From assembly GCA_937888635.1 (NCBI GenBank), contig CALARG010000035.1, positions 1 through 17,627 on the forward strand: a stretch of DNA of 17,627 nucleotides, written 5' to 3'. The position numbers and the translations under genes were made by a program. This document shows, one piece after another, positions 7,703 through 14,584 of this stretch. The stretch comes from an uncultured Alphaproteobacteria bacterium. GTDB lineage: Bacteria > Pseudomonadota > Alphaproteobacteria > Rs-D84. Position 1 is the stretch's first letter. Each line of letters opens with the position of its first letter. The notes beneath the pieces were generated by a model. It was not told the DNA's origin and ran no database searches. It was given only the letters and a program-made list of their open reading frames with translations.

Positions 7703-7733
7703 GTAATTATACCTTTTTTTGTGGTATAATTAC
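7703..7733. promoter_or_regulatory. Palindromic divergent promoter
   Basis: A perfect 11-bp inverted repeat, gtaattatacc (7703-7713) and ggtataattac (7723-7733), flanks a 9-nt T-rich spacer. Each arm contains a TATAAT: plus strand 7725-7730 for the 592-residue gene, minus strand 7711-7706 for the barrel gene. The matching -35 positions at 17-nt spacing both read TGTAAT and lie within the opposite arm, so the two promoters overlap face to face and are probably mutually exclusive or jointly controlled. Confidence 0.6.
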
Positions 7734-7767
7734 AGTGGTAAATAATCTGTTTAAAAAGGATTTTGTA

Positions 7768-9546
7768 ATGGCGAAAAAAGATAATTATGTTCTGATTAAA
7801 ACAAAGGCTGATTTTGAAAGGGAATCAAATAATTTCATGCGTATGTCATACGAACGTGCAAATGATGTAAAGTATGCATTGGCACCTGATTTTGATGTAA
7901 ATATTATTTGGTCAAAAAATATTACACCGCATAATATATTTTATCCAGATTATATATCTAGATTGATTGAAGGTACATTGGAAACAATGAAAAAAGACGA
8001 AGCAGCGGAATTTTTTAATAAAATTATGACTAAAATAAGAAGTTGCGAAGAATATTATTTTTCACCAGAAAATCTGAAAAAACGTCTTGTAAATACTGAT
8101 GAAAATTCTGTGACTTTATTCCTGCAGGCGTTCTATTATTCACGGGATAAATTTTTAAAAGATAAAAATGATTCTGGAAAATTTAACAAGGCGGTAATCC
8201 CAGATAATCAGGTGCTGTTTAATATTATTGGCGAAGCGGCCACGGGAACATTGGAATATAATTTCTCGGGGCGGCCGTTTGAAGATATGAAAATGGTTGA
8301 ATCCGTATTGCCAAAGCATAAAGATGAATGGCGTATGACAGCCAATCAAAAAAAATTGATTGAAAAATTTAATCGCGATTTTAATGTGGTTGATGTTAAG
8401 AAATTATTCCCAGGGGCAAAAGATCCACAGGGGTTATATGATTTAAGGCGCGGAAAGATTCGTGCATGGCGGCCGTTTTTAGAAAAATTGGACAGGGATG
8501 ACTTTAAATTTATTCGTCCTGCCCAGGACTTTGCAGATACAGATGTGCGTAATTTGTACGATTTGATGTCTATGCCGGGATTACGATGGAATGAGGTTCA
8601 GGTGCGAGCAATCATGAATATGATTATAGATAAAGCAGATGCGTCATACTTTGAAGAAATTATTAAGGTTATTAATACAAATAAGCATATTTTCTTGACA
8701 CAGACAGAAGATAATCTGAAATTGTGGGTCAAGATTGAAAATAAATTTGCAAATGAAATAAAAAAGTCAAAAGATTATGCCAGTGGTGTTAAAGCCGCGT
8801 TAGATAAAGCAAAAACAACTATAGAAGAAAATGGCAAGTCTTATAAAGATGTTAAAGCAAAGGTTGATTATCTGGACGGTGAAAAAAACTTAATTGAGGC
8901 TGTTGTTGCCAAGGCAGAAAAGTTGAAAAATTTGCCGGATAATAATGGATTTTTTGCAAAACAAGCAAAGTTGGTCATAAATGCTGTAAATAGTTTTGCA
9001 GAAGATGGTTCTGTTTGTGAAATTCCAATTCCTGATAAGCCATGGAAATTGTTCGCGTTTGATAAAGAAAAGAAATTGTATGAACAATTGCTGGATGCGA
9101 TTAATTCATATAATGCCTTGGTAAAAGGTGCGACCGATAGACGCGCGGAACTGTTTGGCGATATTAAATTTAGTCATTATTCAAAAAGAAATAAATTAAT
9201 TGATATTTTGCGGACACTGCAGCGCCAGACATATCAAAGCGAAGCCGAAATTAAAAGATATGCGTATTGGCGTGAATCTGATGCGGCGGGAATTGTTGCA
9301 CAGGAAAATATTGATACGCAAAAGGCTGCAAAACAAAAAAGGTTTGATGCCGCAAAAAAGAAAATGCAGGAAAAAGGCATTGTTCGTGGGCAAAAAAGTG
9401 GCGTGGTTCGTGCAGATGAAATTGCAAAACAGACCAGAATAAATAATAAAGTGGCCCAGTTGCGGACTAAAAAAGCATATGCAGATATGCCGGATGAACA
9501 ATTACAAATGATTGCCACAAATATAGTATTTGGTAAAAAAAGGTAA
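7768..9546 (+). CDS. Unrecognised 592-residue helical protein
   Basis: No family is recognised. The product starts MAKKDNYVLIKT, has no signal peptide or membrane segment, is predicted mostly alpha-helical, and is rich in Lys, Asp, Glu and Asn. A probable coiled stretch spans roughly residues 340-410 and the C-terminal about 100 residues are strongly basic (repeated KQKR, KKKMQ, RTKKA). There are very few cysteines. An in-frame ATG at 7696 lies upstream, inside the promoter palindrome region, but the ATG at 7768 is preferred because TAAAAAGGA precedes it with good spacing and the -10 at 7725-7730 lies between the two. It is monocistronic, ending at a hairpin shared with the convergent radical SAM gene. 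Like its 1565-residue neighbour it could be a lineage-specific structural or exported protein; nothing in the sequence proves either. Confidence 0.8.
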   Translation: MAKKDNYVLIKTKADFERESNNFMRMSYERANDVKYALAPDFDVNIIWSKNITPHNIFYPDYISRLIEGTLETMKKDEAAEFFNKIMTKIRSCEEYYFSPENLKKRLVNTDENSVTLFLQAFYYSRDKFLKDKNDSGKFNKAVIPDNQVLFNIIGEAATGTLEYNFSGRPFEDMKMVESVLPKHKDEWRMTANQKKLIEKFNRDFNVVDVKKLFPGAKDPQGLYDLRRGKIRAWRPFLEKLDRDDFKFIRPAQDFADTDVRNLYDLMSMPGLRWNEVQVRAIMNMIIDKADASYFEEIIKVINTNKHIFLTQTEDNLKLWVKIENKFANEIKKSKDYASGVKAALDKAKTTIEENGKSYKDVKAKVDYLDGEKNLIEAVVAKAEKLKNLPDNNGFFAKQAKLVINAVNSFAEDGSVCEIPIPDKPWKLFAFDKEKKLYEQLLDAINSYNALVKGATDRRAELFGDIKFSHYSKRNKLIDILRTLQRQTYQSEAEIKRYAYWRESDAAGIVAQENIDTQKAAKQKRFDAAKKKMQEKGIVRGQKSGVVRADEIAKQTRINNKVAQLRTKKAYADMPDEQLQMIATNIVFGKKR

Positions 9547-9550
9547 TAAA

Positions 9551-9575
9551 AAATCCCCAATTTTGGGGATTTTTT
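9551..9575. terminator. Bidirectional terminator
   Basis: The hairpin tcccc-aatttt-gggga is flanked by A6 on the left and T6 on the right, so it works on both strands. It separates the convergent 592-residue and radical SAM genes and touches the stop codon of the latter. Confidence 0.8.
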
Positions 9576-10527
9576 ATCGTCTAAATATTTGTGATTCAAA
9601 TAAATAGGCATCATATGCCATGTTAAATAACTCGTTTTTTATTTTATTTATAGGTTTTAATTTTCCATCTGCATCATGATATGGTGTTTTTATTGTGTCA
9701 TCACCACAGGCACTGAGCAGTGCATATCCATATGAATCAAAACAAATTTCTTGTTCTGGATCAATGTATGGTGCAAAGAACAATTCGTGTTTTGTGAACA
9801 TTTTGCGTGTTGATATATGGTTATCTTTGGCACGTCCCATGTCTTGGATTCCTTGGTACGGCATTATACAGAAAAAATGATTTGAACGGTCGTGTCTATA
9901 TATTTGGTTAGTGCCAGAATCGTGGATTTGGATAAATCTGATGTTGTATTTTTTTATCAGATTTTTAAATAATTTTTCTTTGTTTTGATTGGTGTCATAG
10001 AACATATACAGACCACTGTTTGGAAAGGTGGTATTAGGATTATTTATAAACCATTTTATAAATTCTGTATTTGATTCTGTAGGGTATGTGTGAAACGAGT
10101 CCTGGGATAAACGAAAATATAGTTTATGTTTCTTGAATTTGGAAAAGTGGTATGATAAATCAGAAAATATTTTTTCTGAATTTTTATCCAGTGTCCAACG
10201 GGCGTTTGTATTCAGGTATGTTTCATAGCCCTGTTTTGCACAATTGGTTAATATCTGTGGTATATAGTAGTCAGAATTAGCAGAATATGACATCATCGGT
10301 TCGCCACCTGTAATTGTGACGGTGTTTAAAAAATTTTTAACGCTTTTAAATTGTGTCAATATTTCCCTTATATCTGATTGGTTTATAAATACAGGGGGAC
10401 AGTTTGGACCACTGCGTTCACAGCAATGTGCACAGTTGTTATTACATAAGTTTGTGACCTTGATAAATGGAGACCACTGAAAGTGTGATTCAAGGTGCTT
10501 GAAAAAATCTTCGCGTGATAATATCAT
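9574..10527 (-). CDS. Radical SAM domain protein
   Basis: Predicted 317-residue iron-sulfur enzyme that would cleave S-adenosylmethionine to start a radical reaction; the substrate is unknown. The cluster motif CNNNCAHC (Cys28, Cys32, Cys35) is the CxxxCxxC signature, with His in place of the common aromatic residue and an extra Cys36. GGEP at residues 74-77 is the SAM-binding motif. The C-terminal third contains scattered cysteines (FFCIMPY, EICFDSYG, LLSACGDD) that might bind a second cluster, but a clear SPASM pattern is not seen. There is no Shine-Dalgarno; the promoter places the transcript start within a few bases of the ATG. No peptide precursor or partner enzyme gene is adjacent, since the neighbours are an unknown protein and a divergent ASCH gene. 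Confidence 0.85.
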   Translation of the reverse strand: MILSREDFFKHLESHFQWSPFIKVTNLCNNNCAHCCERSGPNCPPVFINQSDIREILTQFKSVKNFLNTVTITGGEPMMSYSANSDYYIPQILTNCAKQGYETYLNTNARWTLDKNSEKIFSDLSYHFSKFKKHKLYFRLSQDSFHTYPTESNTEFIKWFINNPNTTFPNSGLYMFYDTNQNKEKLFKNLIKKYNIRFIQIHDSGTNQIYRHDRSNHFFCIMPYQGIQDMGRAKDNHISTRKMFTKHELFFAPYIDPEQEICFDSYGYALLSACGDDTIKTPYHDADGKLKPINKIKNELFNMAYDAYLFESQIFRR

Positions 10528-10537
10528 AGTAAGGAAT

Positions 10538-10565
10538 ATAGTAATACAAAAAAACCGATTGTCAA
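10538..10565 (-). promoter_or_regulatory. Promoter of the radical SAM gene
   Basis: On the minus strand a perfect TTGACA (10565-10560) is followed after 16 nt by TACTAT (10543-10538). Initiation is expected about 10531, only about 4 nt before the ATG at 10527, suggesting a leaderless or near-leaderless mRNA, in keeping with the missing Shine-Dalgarno sequence. Confidence 0.55.
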
Positions 10566-10584
10566 TAATAAAAGAGGGGATTTT

Positions 10585-10959
10585 ATGGTGACGATTTTGT
10601 TGGCGATAAAGCCAGAATTTGTAGAAAAAATTTTAAATGGTCAAAAAAAGTTTGAATTCAGGCGACGCGTTCCAAGTGCGAATGTTGATAAAATTATAAT
10701 ATATGCAACTGCGCCGGTTAAAAAGGTTGTTGGCGTGGCGCGCGTGCGTGAAATTATTTCTATGTCGCCGAATGATTTATGGAATGTGACACACGAATTT
10801 GCGGGAATAGGGCGGGGATTTTTTGATTCTTATTTTTGGGGTTGTGATGTTGCACATGCCTATGTTTTAGAAAATGTGCAAAAATATAAACAGCCACGGG
10901 AATTATCTGATTTCGGAATTCGCGCCGCCCCACAGAGTTTTGTGTATATGGATAAATAA
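10585..10959 (+). CDS. ASCH-domain (PUA-like fold) protein
   Basis: A 124-residue protein made almost wholly of an ASCH domain, a PUA-like fold thought to bind RNA or modified nucleotides. The pattern is clear: LAIKPEFVEKILNGQKKFEFR at the N-terminus carries the family's IKP, the G-K-K and the E-x-R motif. VDKIIIYATAPVKKVVG is the central strand and loop, and GIRAAPQSFVYM is the closing strand. GAGGGGA precedes the ATG by 7 nt, and a terminator follows directly. It is divergent from the radical SAM gene with a 57-nt gap. Target and function are unknown; regulators and stand-alone accessory proteins both carry this domain. Confidence 0.83.
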   Translation: MVTILLAIKPEFVEKILNGQKKFEFRRRVPSANVDKIIIYATAPVKKVVGVARVREIISMSPNDLWNVTHEFAGIGRGFFDSYFWGCDVAHAYVLENVQKYKQPRELSDFGIRAAPQSFVYMDK

Positions 10960-10984
10960 AAAACATCCACAAGGGATGTTTTTT
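10960..10984. terminator. Terminator after the ASCH gene
   Basis: The stem aacatcc/ggatgtt (10962-10968, 10974-10980) has loop acaag and is flanked by A-runs and T-runs, so it can act on both strands. Confidence 0.8.
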
Positions 10985-10993
10985 ATTAAATCT

Positions 10994-11113
10994 TGGTTGC
11001 GGGGAATGGATTTGGCTGCGCTCCATCTGCGCGAATCAACCGCTGGTTGACCGGCATACTGCCGTCTGCCTTTCGCTGGCTGTGAACCATCTTGCCTCAA
11101 TGGTTCAAATCCA
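10994..11113. repeat. G+C-rich palindromic element carrying copies of tRNA-fMet 3' sequence
   Basis: The left end (10994-11014) repeats 21 bases of the tRNA-fMet 3' end, the same 21 bases as 11170-11190 including the CCA. The right end, tcaatggttcaaatcca (11097-11113), is the exact inverse of the tRNA T-arm at 11183-11199. Between them is a stretch with 51 G or C in 84 bases (11015-11098, hand count), against A+T-rich surroundings. It contains hairpins tcaacc/ggttga (11036-11050), cggca/tgccg (11052-11064) and tgaaccat/atggttca (11083-11107). The ends tggatttg (11007-11014) and caaatcca (11106-11113) can close the whole unit into one folded structure. Its minus strand is open in one frame. 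Origin and activity are unknown. Confidence 0.6.
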
Positions 11114-11130
11114 ACACAACACACGTTAAA

Positions 11131-11156
11131 TAAAAAATGCATCACAAGGATGCATT
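11131..11156 (-). terminator. Terminator of the tRNA-fMet transcript
   Basis: An 8-bp stem (11136-11143 with 11149-11156, around gcatc/gatgc) with loop acaag reads into a T-tract on the minus strand, 14 nt beyond the CCA end of the tRNA. The loop sequence matches that of the terminator at 10960-10984. Confidence 0.7.
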
Positions 11157-11169
11157 CTTTATTTAAAAC

Positions 11170-11246
<77 letters not shown>

Positions 11247-11266
11247 ATGAAGTAAAAAGCCTTGCT

Positions 11267-11294
11267 ATTATATATTAATTATGACAATAGTCAA
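11267..11294 (-). promoter_or_regulatory. Promoter of tRNA-fMet
   Basis: On the minus strand TTGACT (11294-11289), a 16-nt spacer and a perfect TATAAT (11272-11267) give an expected start near 11260, about 14 nt before the mature 5' end. Confidence 0.75.
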
Positions 11295-11340
11295 ATGAAA
11301 AAATTATTTTACTGATTTTTGACTATTTTCCTGGTCTTTC

Positions 11341-11369
11341 TTGAATTATTTGTTTTTTGTTGCTATGAT
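11341..11369 (+). promoter_or_regulatory. Promoter of the lipid A operon
   Basis: TTGAAT (11341-11346), a 17-nt spacer and TATGAT (11364-11369) lie 31 nt ahead of the first start codon of the operon. This is the only good promoter seen before the terminator at 14478, so the four genes are probably co-transcribed. Confidence 0.65.
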
Positions 11370-11399
11370 TTGCCTAACATTTAGAAAAAAAGGCGCGTT

Positions 11400-12185
11400 G
11401 TGTTTCAAAATAAGACTTTTAGAAAAATCTGGAAGGGCTTTTGGGAGCCTATTTTACACCTGGGGATTTTTCAATGGATTGTTGCCGCTGTAATGGCAAT
11501 TCCAATTTGGTTTGTGTATTTTACTTCAATTAAAAAAATAACTAATATCAATGTGTTCTATGAATATAGAAAAAAGCCTGCAATTTTTGTCTTTTGGCAT
11601 GGGCGCAGTATGATGTTAAGTCCGATTATTTGTCTGGGCGGGATGCAGGCGTATGCGGTGGCAAGTCGTCACAAAGACGGGCGTATGATGGCGAAATTAC
11701 AGCACTTGTTCGGGTTGCGCGCGATTTATGGGTCCAGCCACAAGGGTGGTGTGTCGGTTCTGCGCGAAGGGTTGCGCGTCTTGGCGCGTGGTGACCATGG
11801 TATTTGTATGTCACCAGATGGGCCGGGTGGGCCGTCCCTGCGTGTGCAAGATGGTGCGTTATATTTTGCAAAAATGTCGGGGGCACCGATTATTCCGGTG
11901 TGCTATACAACATCGCGCGCATGGTTTCAAAAACGGTGGGACAGGTATTTGGTTGCGTTGCCGTTTTCAAAAATTGTTTGCAATATTGGAAATCCGGTCT
12001 TTGTTCCACGCAGGGCAAGTGATGCGGAATTTGAAAAAATTCGCCAGGATTTAGAAAACTTTATGGTTGCGCAAATGAGGGAATTGGACGCAGAATACAA
12101 CTATCCAGAAATAGAACAGGATTTAACCGCGTCAGAATTTAAGAAAAAACTGCGCGAAGAAAAAAGTAAGAAAAAGGCAAAGTAG
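11400..12185 (+). CDS. DUF374-type lysophospholipid acyltransferase family protein
   Basis: Membrane-associated acyltransferase of the DUF374 (COG2121-like) branch, 261 residues, usual for the group. An N-terminal hydrophobic segment lies at about residues 21-42. The conserved WHGRSMM block (His67) stands in for the HxxxxD catalytic block of LPLAT enzymes, followed by ASRHKDGRMM, SSHKGGVSVLREG and CMSPDGPGGP (Asp140), all typical of DUF374. The C-terminus is a lysine-rich charged tail. The start is GTG with AAGG 6 nt upstream; the next in-frame ATG would delete the membrane segment. It leads the operon, 10 nt before lpxK. Alphaproteobacteria often place this family with lipid A/Kdo genes, so a role in lipid A or phospholipid acylation is inferred; the acyl donor and acceptor are not known. 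Confidence 0.86.
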   Translation: MFQNKTFRKIWKGFWEPILHLGIFQWIVAAVMAIPIWFVYFTSIKKITNINVFYEYRKKPAIFVFWHGRSMMLSPIICLGGMQAYAVASRHKDGRMMAKLQHLFGLRAIYGSSHKGGVSVLREGLRVLARGDHGICMSPDGPGGPSLRVQDGALYFAKMSGAPIIPVCYTTSRAWFQKRWDRYLVALPFSKIVCNIGNPVFVPRRASDAEFEKIRQDLENFMVAQMRELDAEYNYPEIEQDLTASEFKKKLREEKSKKKAK

Positions 12186-12195
12186 GGGGCTGAAT

Positions 12196-13098
12196 ATGAA
12201 AACACCAAAATGGTTTTTGAAAAAAAGTCCGATTGCGCTGGTGCTAATACCGGTTTCGTGGGTGTATTATATTTTTAGTCGTATTGTTTATATGTTTCGC
12301 AGGGGTGGGGCGTTAAAATCGCGCAGAAAGATTATTTGTGTGGGAAATATATTGGCCGGTGGTGTTGGTAAAACACCAATTGTAAAACAGATTGCACAGT
12401 ACTTTGATGCGCCGGTTGTTATGCGCGGGTATAAAAAGGATAAGTCTGTATCTGTTATCGGGGACGAAGCGACTATGTTGGCGCGGGCAGGTTTGGCGGT
12501 GCATGTTGGTGACAGAAAAAGCAATATAATTTTACTGAATAATCAAAATGATGAAATTGGGCCGATTGTTATGGATGATGGTTTGCAAAATCCGACAATA
12601 AAAAAAGATGTTGAAATCGTTGTTTTTGATGAAGCAATTGGTTACGGAAATGGTTTGTTGTTGCCGGCCGGGCCTTTGCGTGATGTAAAACGCAGTGTAA
12701 AAAAAGCGGATGCAGTTATTGTTATTCGTGCAAAAAATTCAAAAAAGAAATTAAAATTGCCGAATAATATTCCTGTGTTTTGTGCGGATAATAAAACAAT
12801 TTCACCATATGATGAAAACCAAAAATTGGTGGCTTTTGCAGGGATTGGATATCCGGGTAAGTTCTTTGCGGCGTTGGATAATGTGGTTGATACGCGTGCG
12901 TTTGAAGATCACTATCAATATACAAAAGAAGATATAGAAAAACTGATTAGTCTGGCGAATAAAAAGGGGGCCAGGTTAATTACGACCGAAAAAGATTGGG
13001 TCAGGTTGCCGGCAGAATATCAGGAAGAAATAAAATATGCAAAATTGGAAACGGTTATTGAAAATGTCTTTTGGGATTGGATAAAGGAGAAAATATAA
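12196..13098 (+). CDS. lpxK: Tetraacyldisaccharide 4'-kinase LpxK
   Basis: Inner-membrane kinase that phosphorylates the 4' position of the lipid A disaccharide precursor to give lipid IVA. The 300-residue product, a little shorter than the common 320-340, has an N-terminal membrane anchor (about residues 12-36). Its P-loop GNILAGGVGKTP spans residues 50-61 (Lys59), followed by MRGYK, the GDEATMLARAG and VHVGDR blocks, DDGLQNP and LLPAGPLRD, all conserved in LpxK. LITTEKDWVRLP near the C-terminus is also family-typical. AGGGGG precedes the ATG. Its TAA shares one base with the lpxC ATG (TAATG), so the two essential lipid A enzymes are probably translated together. Confidence 0.96.
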   Translation: MKTPKWFLKKSPIALVLIPVSWVYYIFSRIVYMFRRGGALKSRRKIICVGNILAGGVGKTPIVKQIAQYFDAPVVMRGYKKDKSVSVIGDEATMLARAGLAVHVGDRKSNIILLNNQNDEIGPIVMDDGLQNPTIKKDVEIVVFDEAIGYGNGLLLPAGPLRDVKRSVKKADAVIVIRAKNSKKKLKLPNNIPVFCADNKTISPYDENQKLVAFAGIGYPGKFFAALDNVVDTRAFEDHYQYTKEDIEKLISLANKKGARLITTEKDWVRLPAEYQEEIKYAKLETVIENVFWDWIKEKI

Positions 13099-14039
13099 TG
13101 ATTACTTTTAAAAGTCCGATAAATATATCGGGGGTTGGTATTCATTCAGGTAAAACAGTTAATGTTGTTGTAAAGCCATCGGATAAGCCAGGGATTTTCT
13201 TTCGTCGTGTGGATATGGTGGGGACGGATTTGATTCCGGCGACCTTTGACAATGTTGGTGAAACAAAAATGCGTAATACGACAATTGGTAAAATGTCGGG
13301 CGCGCATGTTCAGACGATTGAACATTTAATGGCGGCGTTGTTTATGGTTGGGGTTGATAGTGCAATTATTGAAATTGATGGGGCAGAAACACCAATTCTG
13401 GACGGCAGTGCGGCAGAATTTATAACTGCGTTTGAAAATGCAGGTGTCACAAAGGGTAAAATGAAGCGCATAATCGTAAAACAGCCAGTTGTGGCCTATG
13501 CGAACGAGGTTTTAAAGCAGTTACCGTGGTTTGTGCGTGTAAAAATATGGGTGATGAATCTGATTTCTGGGCGCAAGGCAGATGGTTTTGTGAAATTAAG
13601 CCCGAATGACGAAAAGTCTTTGGATGTTAAGGCTACATTAGTCTATCCAGAAAAGATTATAGGAAAACAATCTTGTTCATATTCTTATGATGGGACAAAA
13701 AAGTCTGTGTCGGATTTCAAGGAAAATGTCGCGCGGGCGCGTACTTTTGGTAAATATTCTGAATGGGAATATTTAAAAAAGCATGGTATGGGGCATGGTG
13801 CATCCGAAGAAAATGTTATTGCATTAAATGATGCGGGGGATGGAACGCTGAACCCGACAATTTGGCCAGATGAATTTGTGCGTCATAAAATTGTTGATGC
13901 GGTTGGTGATATGTTTACCAGTGGGGGGATGATTTGTGGTGCGCTGGAATCATACAAGGGCAGTCATGCGTTGAATAATATTGTTTTGAAAAAGTTGTTC
14001 AGTGACCCAAAAAATTATGTTATAATTGATGCAGAATAA
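13098..14039 (+). CDS. lpxC: UDP-3-O-acyl-N-acetylglucosamine deacetylase LpxC, with insertion
   Basis: Zinc enzyme of the committed step of lipid A synthesis, removing acetate from UDP-3-O-acyl-GlcNAc. The 313 residues include ISGVGIHSGK at the N-terminus and TIEHLMAAL with Glu75 as general base and His76 as zinc ligand. LDGSAAEF and RARTFG follow, then VRHKIVDAVGD with His263 and Asp267, and KGSHALNN with His290, so all metal and catalytic residues are present. Compared with E. coli LpxC there are about 25-28 extra residues at about 133-161, including the hydrophobic/basic LPWFVRVKIWVMNLISGRK. The start at 13098 is chosen over an in-frame ATG at 13071 because AAAGGAG lies 8 nt upstream of it and the family begins at this point. 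Confidence 0.96.
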   Translation: MITFKSPINISGVGIHSGKTVNVVVKPSDKPGIFFRRVDMVGTDLIPATFDNVGETKMRNTTIGKMSGAHVQTIEHLMAALFMVGVDSAIIEIDGAETPILDGSAAEFITAFENAGVTKGKMKRIIVKQPVVAYANEVLKQLPWFVRVKIWVMNLISGRKADGFVKLSPNDEKSLDVKATLVYPEKIIGKQSCSYSYDGTKKSVSDFKENVARARTFGKYSEWEYLKKHGMGHGASEENVIALNDAGDGTLNPTIWPDEFVRHKIVDAVGDMFTSGGMICGALESYKGSHALNNIVLKKLFSDPKNYVIIDAE

Positions 14040-14054
14040 AAAGGAAGGGAAAAT

Positions 14055-14471
14055 ATGAAAAAATTCTTGGCGATTATGGTGGCGGCGTTGTCGTTGGCCG
14101 CATGCGGTGGGATGATAAAAAATGAAAATGGCAGCCAGTATCTGGTACAGTTAGACGCAGAACCGATTGGTTGTACTTTCTTGTATAAAATTGAATCCGA
14201 AGTATCTGTTTATGATTCACAGGATGCGCGCAGATATCTGGAAAATCGTATCGTTGACCAGGCGCGAAATGGTAATGCATATTGGATTACCAGCCAACGC
14301 ACAAAGCCAAATGAATGGGTGATTTTCGGGCCAGAACGTTCTTTTATACTGGTTGCGAATGTTTATGATTGTCCACATCCAAATGCGGTGCGTACTGCGC
14401 GTGGTGGTGGGGCGGCAACATATACACCAGAACAGGTGGGCGCAGATTGTGCATATGGTAATTGTCAGTAA
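14055..14471 (+). CDS. Small lipoprotein
   Basis: A 138-residue predicted lipoprotein. The signal peptide MKKFLAIMVAALSLAAC ends in a lipobox with the acylated residue Cys17, and the next residues Gly-Gly give no inner-membrane retention signal, so the outer membrane is likely. The mature part has cysteines at CTFLYKIE and near the end (YDCPHP, DCAYGNC), possibly disulfide-bonded. The CTFLYKIESEV...LENRI...GNAYWIT pattern is reminiscent of DUF4156-like lipoproteins, but this is uncertain. It follows lpxC by 15 nt with AAGGAAGGG as ribosome-binding site and closes the operon at the terminator at 14478-14500. Function is unknown. Confidence 0.8.
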   Translation: MKKFLAIMVAALSLAACGGMIKNENGSQYLVQLDAEPIGCTFLYKIESEVSVYDSQDARRYLENRIVDQARNGNAYWITSQRTKPNEWVIFGPERSFILVANVYDCPHPNAVRTARGGGAATYTPEQVGADCAYGNCQ

Positions 14472-14477
14472 AATATA

Positions 14478-14500
14478 CCCGCCATATGGCGGGATTTTTT
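14478..14500 (+). terminator. Terminator of the lipid A operon
   Basis: The stem cccgcc/ggcggg with loop atat (14478-14493) is followed by A and six T residues. Confidence 0.88.
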
Positions 14501-14524
14501 AAGCGCATAGTTGTTTAAAACCGT

Positions 14525-14554
14525 TTGCCATAGGTTGTGATTTTATGTTATAAT
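14525..14554 (+). promoter_or_regulatory. Promoter of the type IVb pilus operon
   Basis: TTGCCA (14525-14530), an 18-nt spacer and a perfect TATAAT (14549-14554) precede pilO2 by 30 nt. Both sit just after the preceding terminator. Confidence 0.6.
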
Positions 14555-14584
14555 TAAAATCAGTAATTACGAGAGAGATTTTTA

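Noticed and set aside
7696..7767. Longer N-terminus for the 592-residue protein
   Set aside because: The upstream ATG lies before the -10 element and has no ribosome-binding site; the ATG at 7768 has both.
9234..9614. Cysteine- and phenylalanine-rich minus-strand open frame
   Set aside because: It is antisense to the 592-residue gene and its composition mirrors that gene's lysine-rich codons.
11015..11169. Integrated mobile element with tRNA attachment sites
   Set aside because: The direct repeats fit, but there is no integrase and only 155 bp lie between them; at most a remnant.
13071..13097. Earlier start for lpxC
   Set aside because: The extra nine residues overlap the end of lpxK and precede the Shine-Dalgarno site; the family begins at the ATG at 13098.
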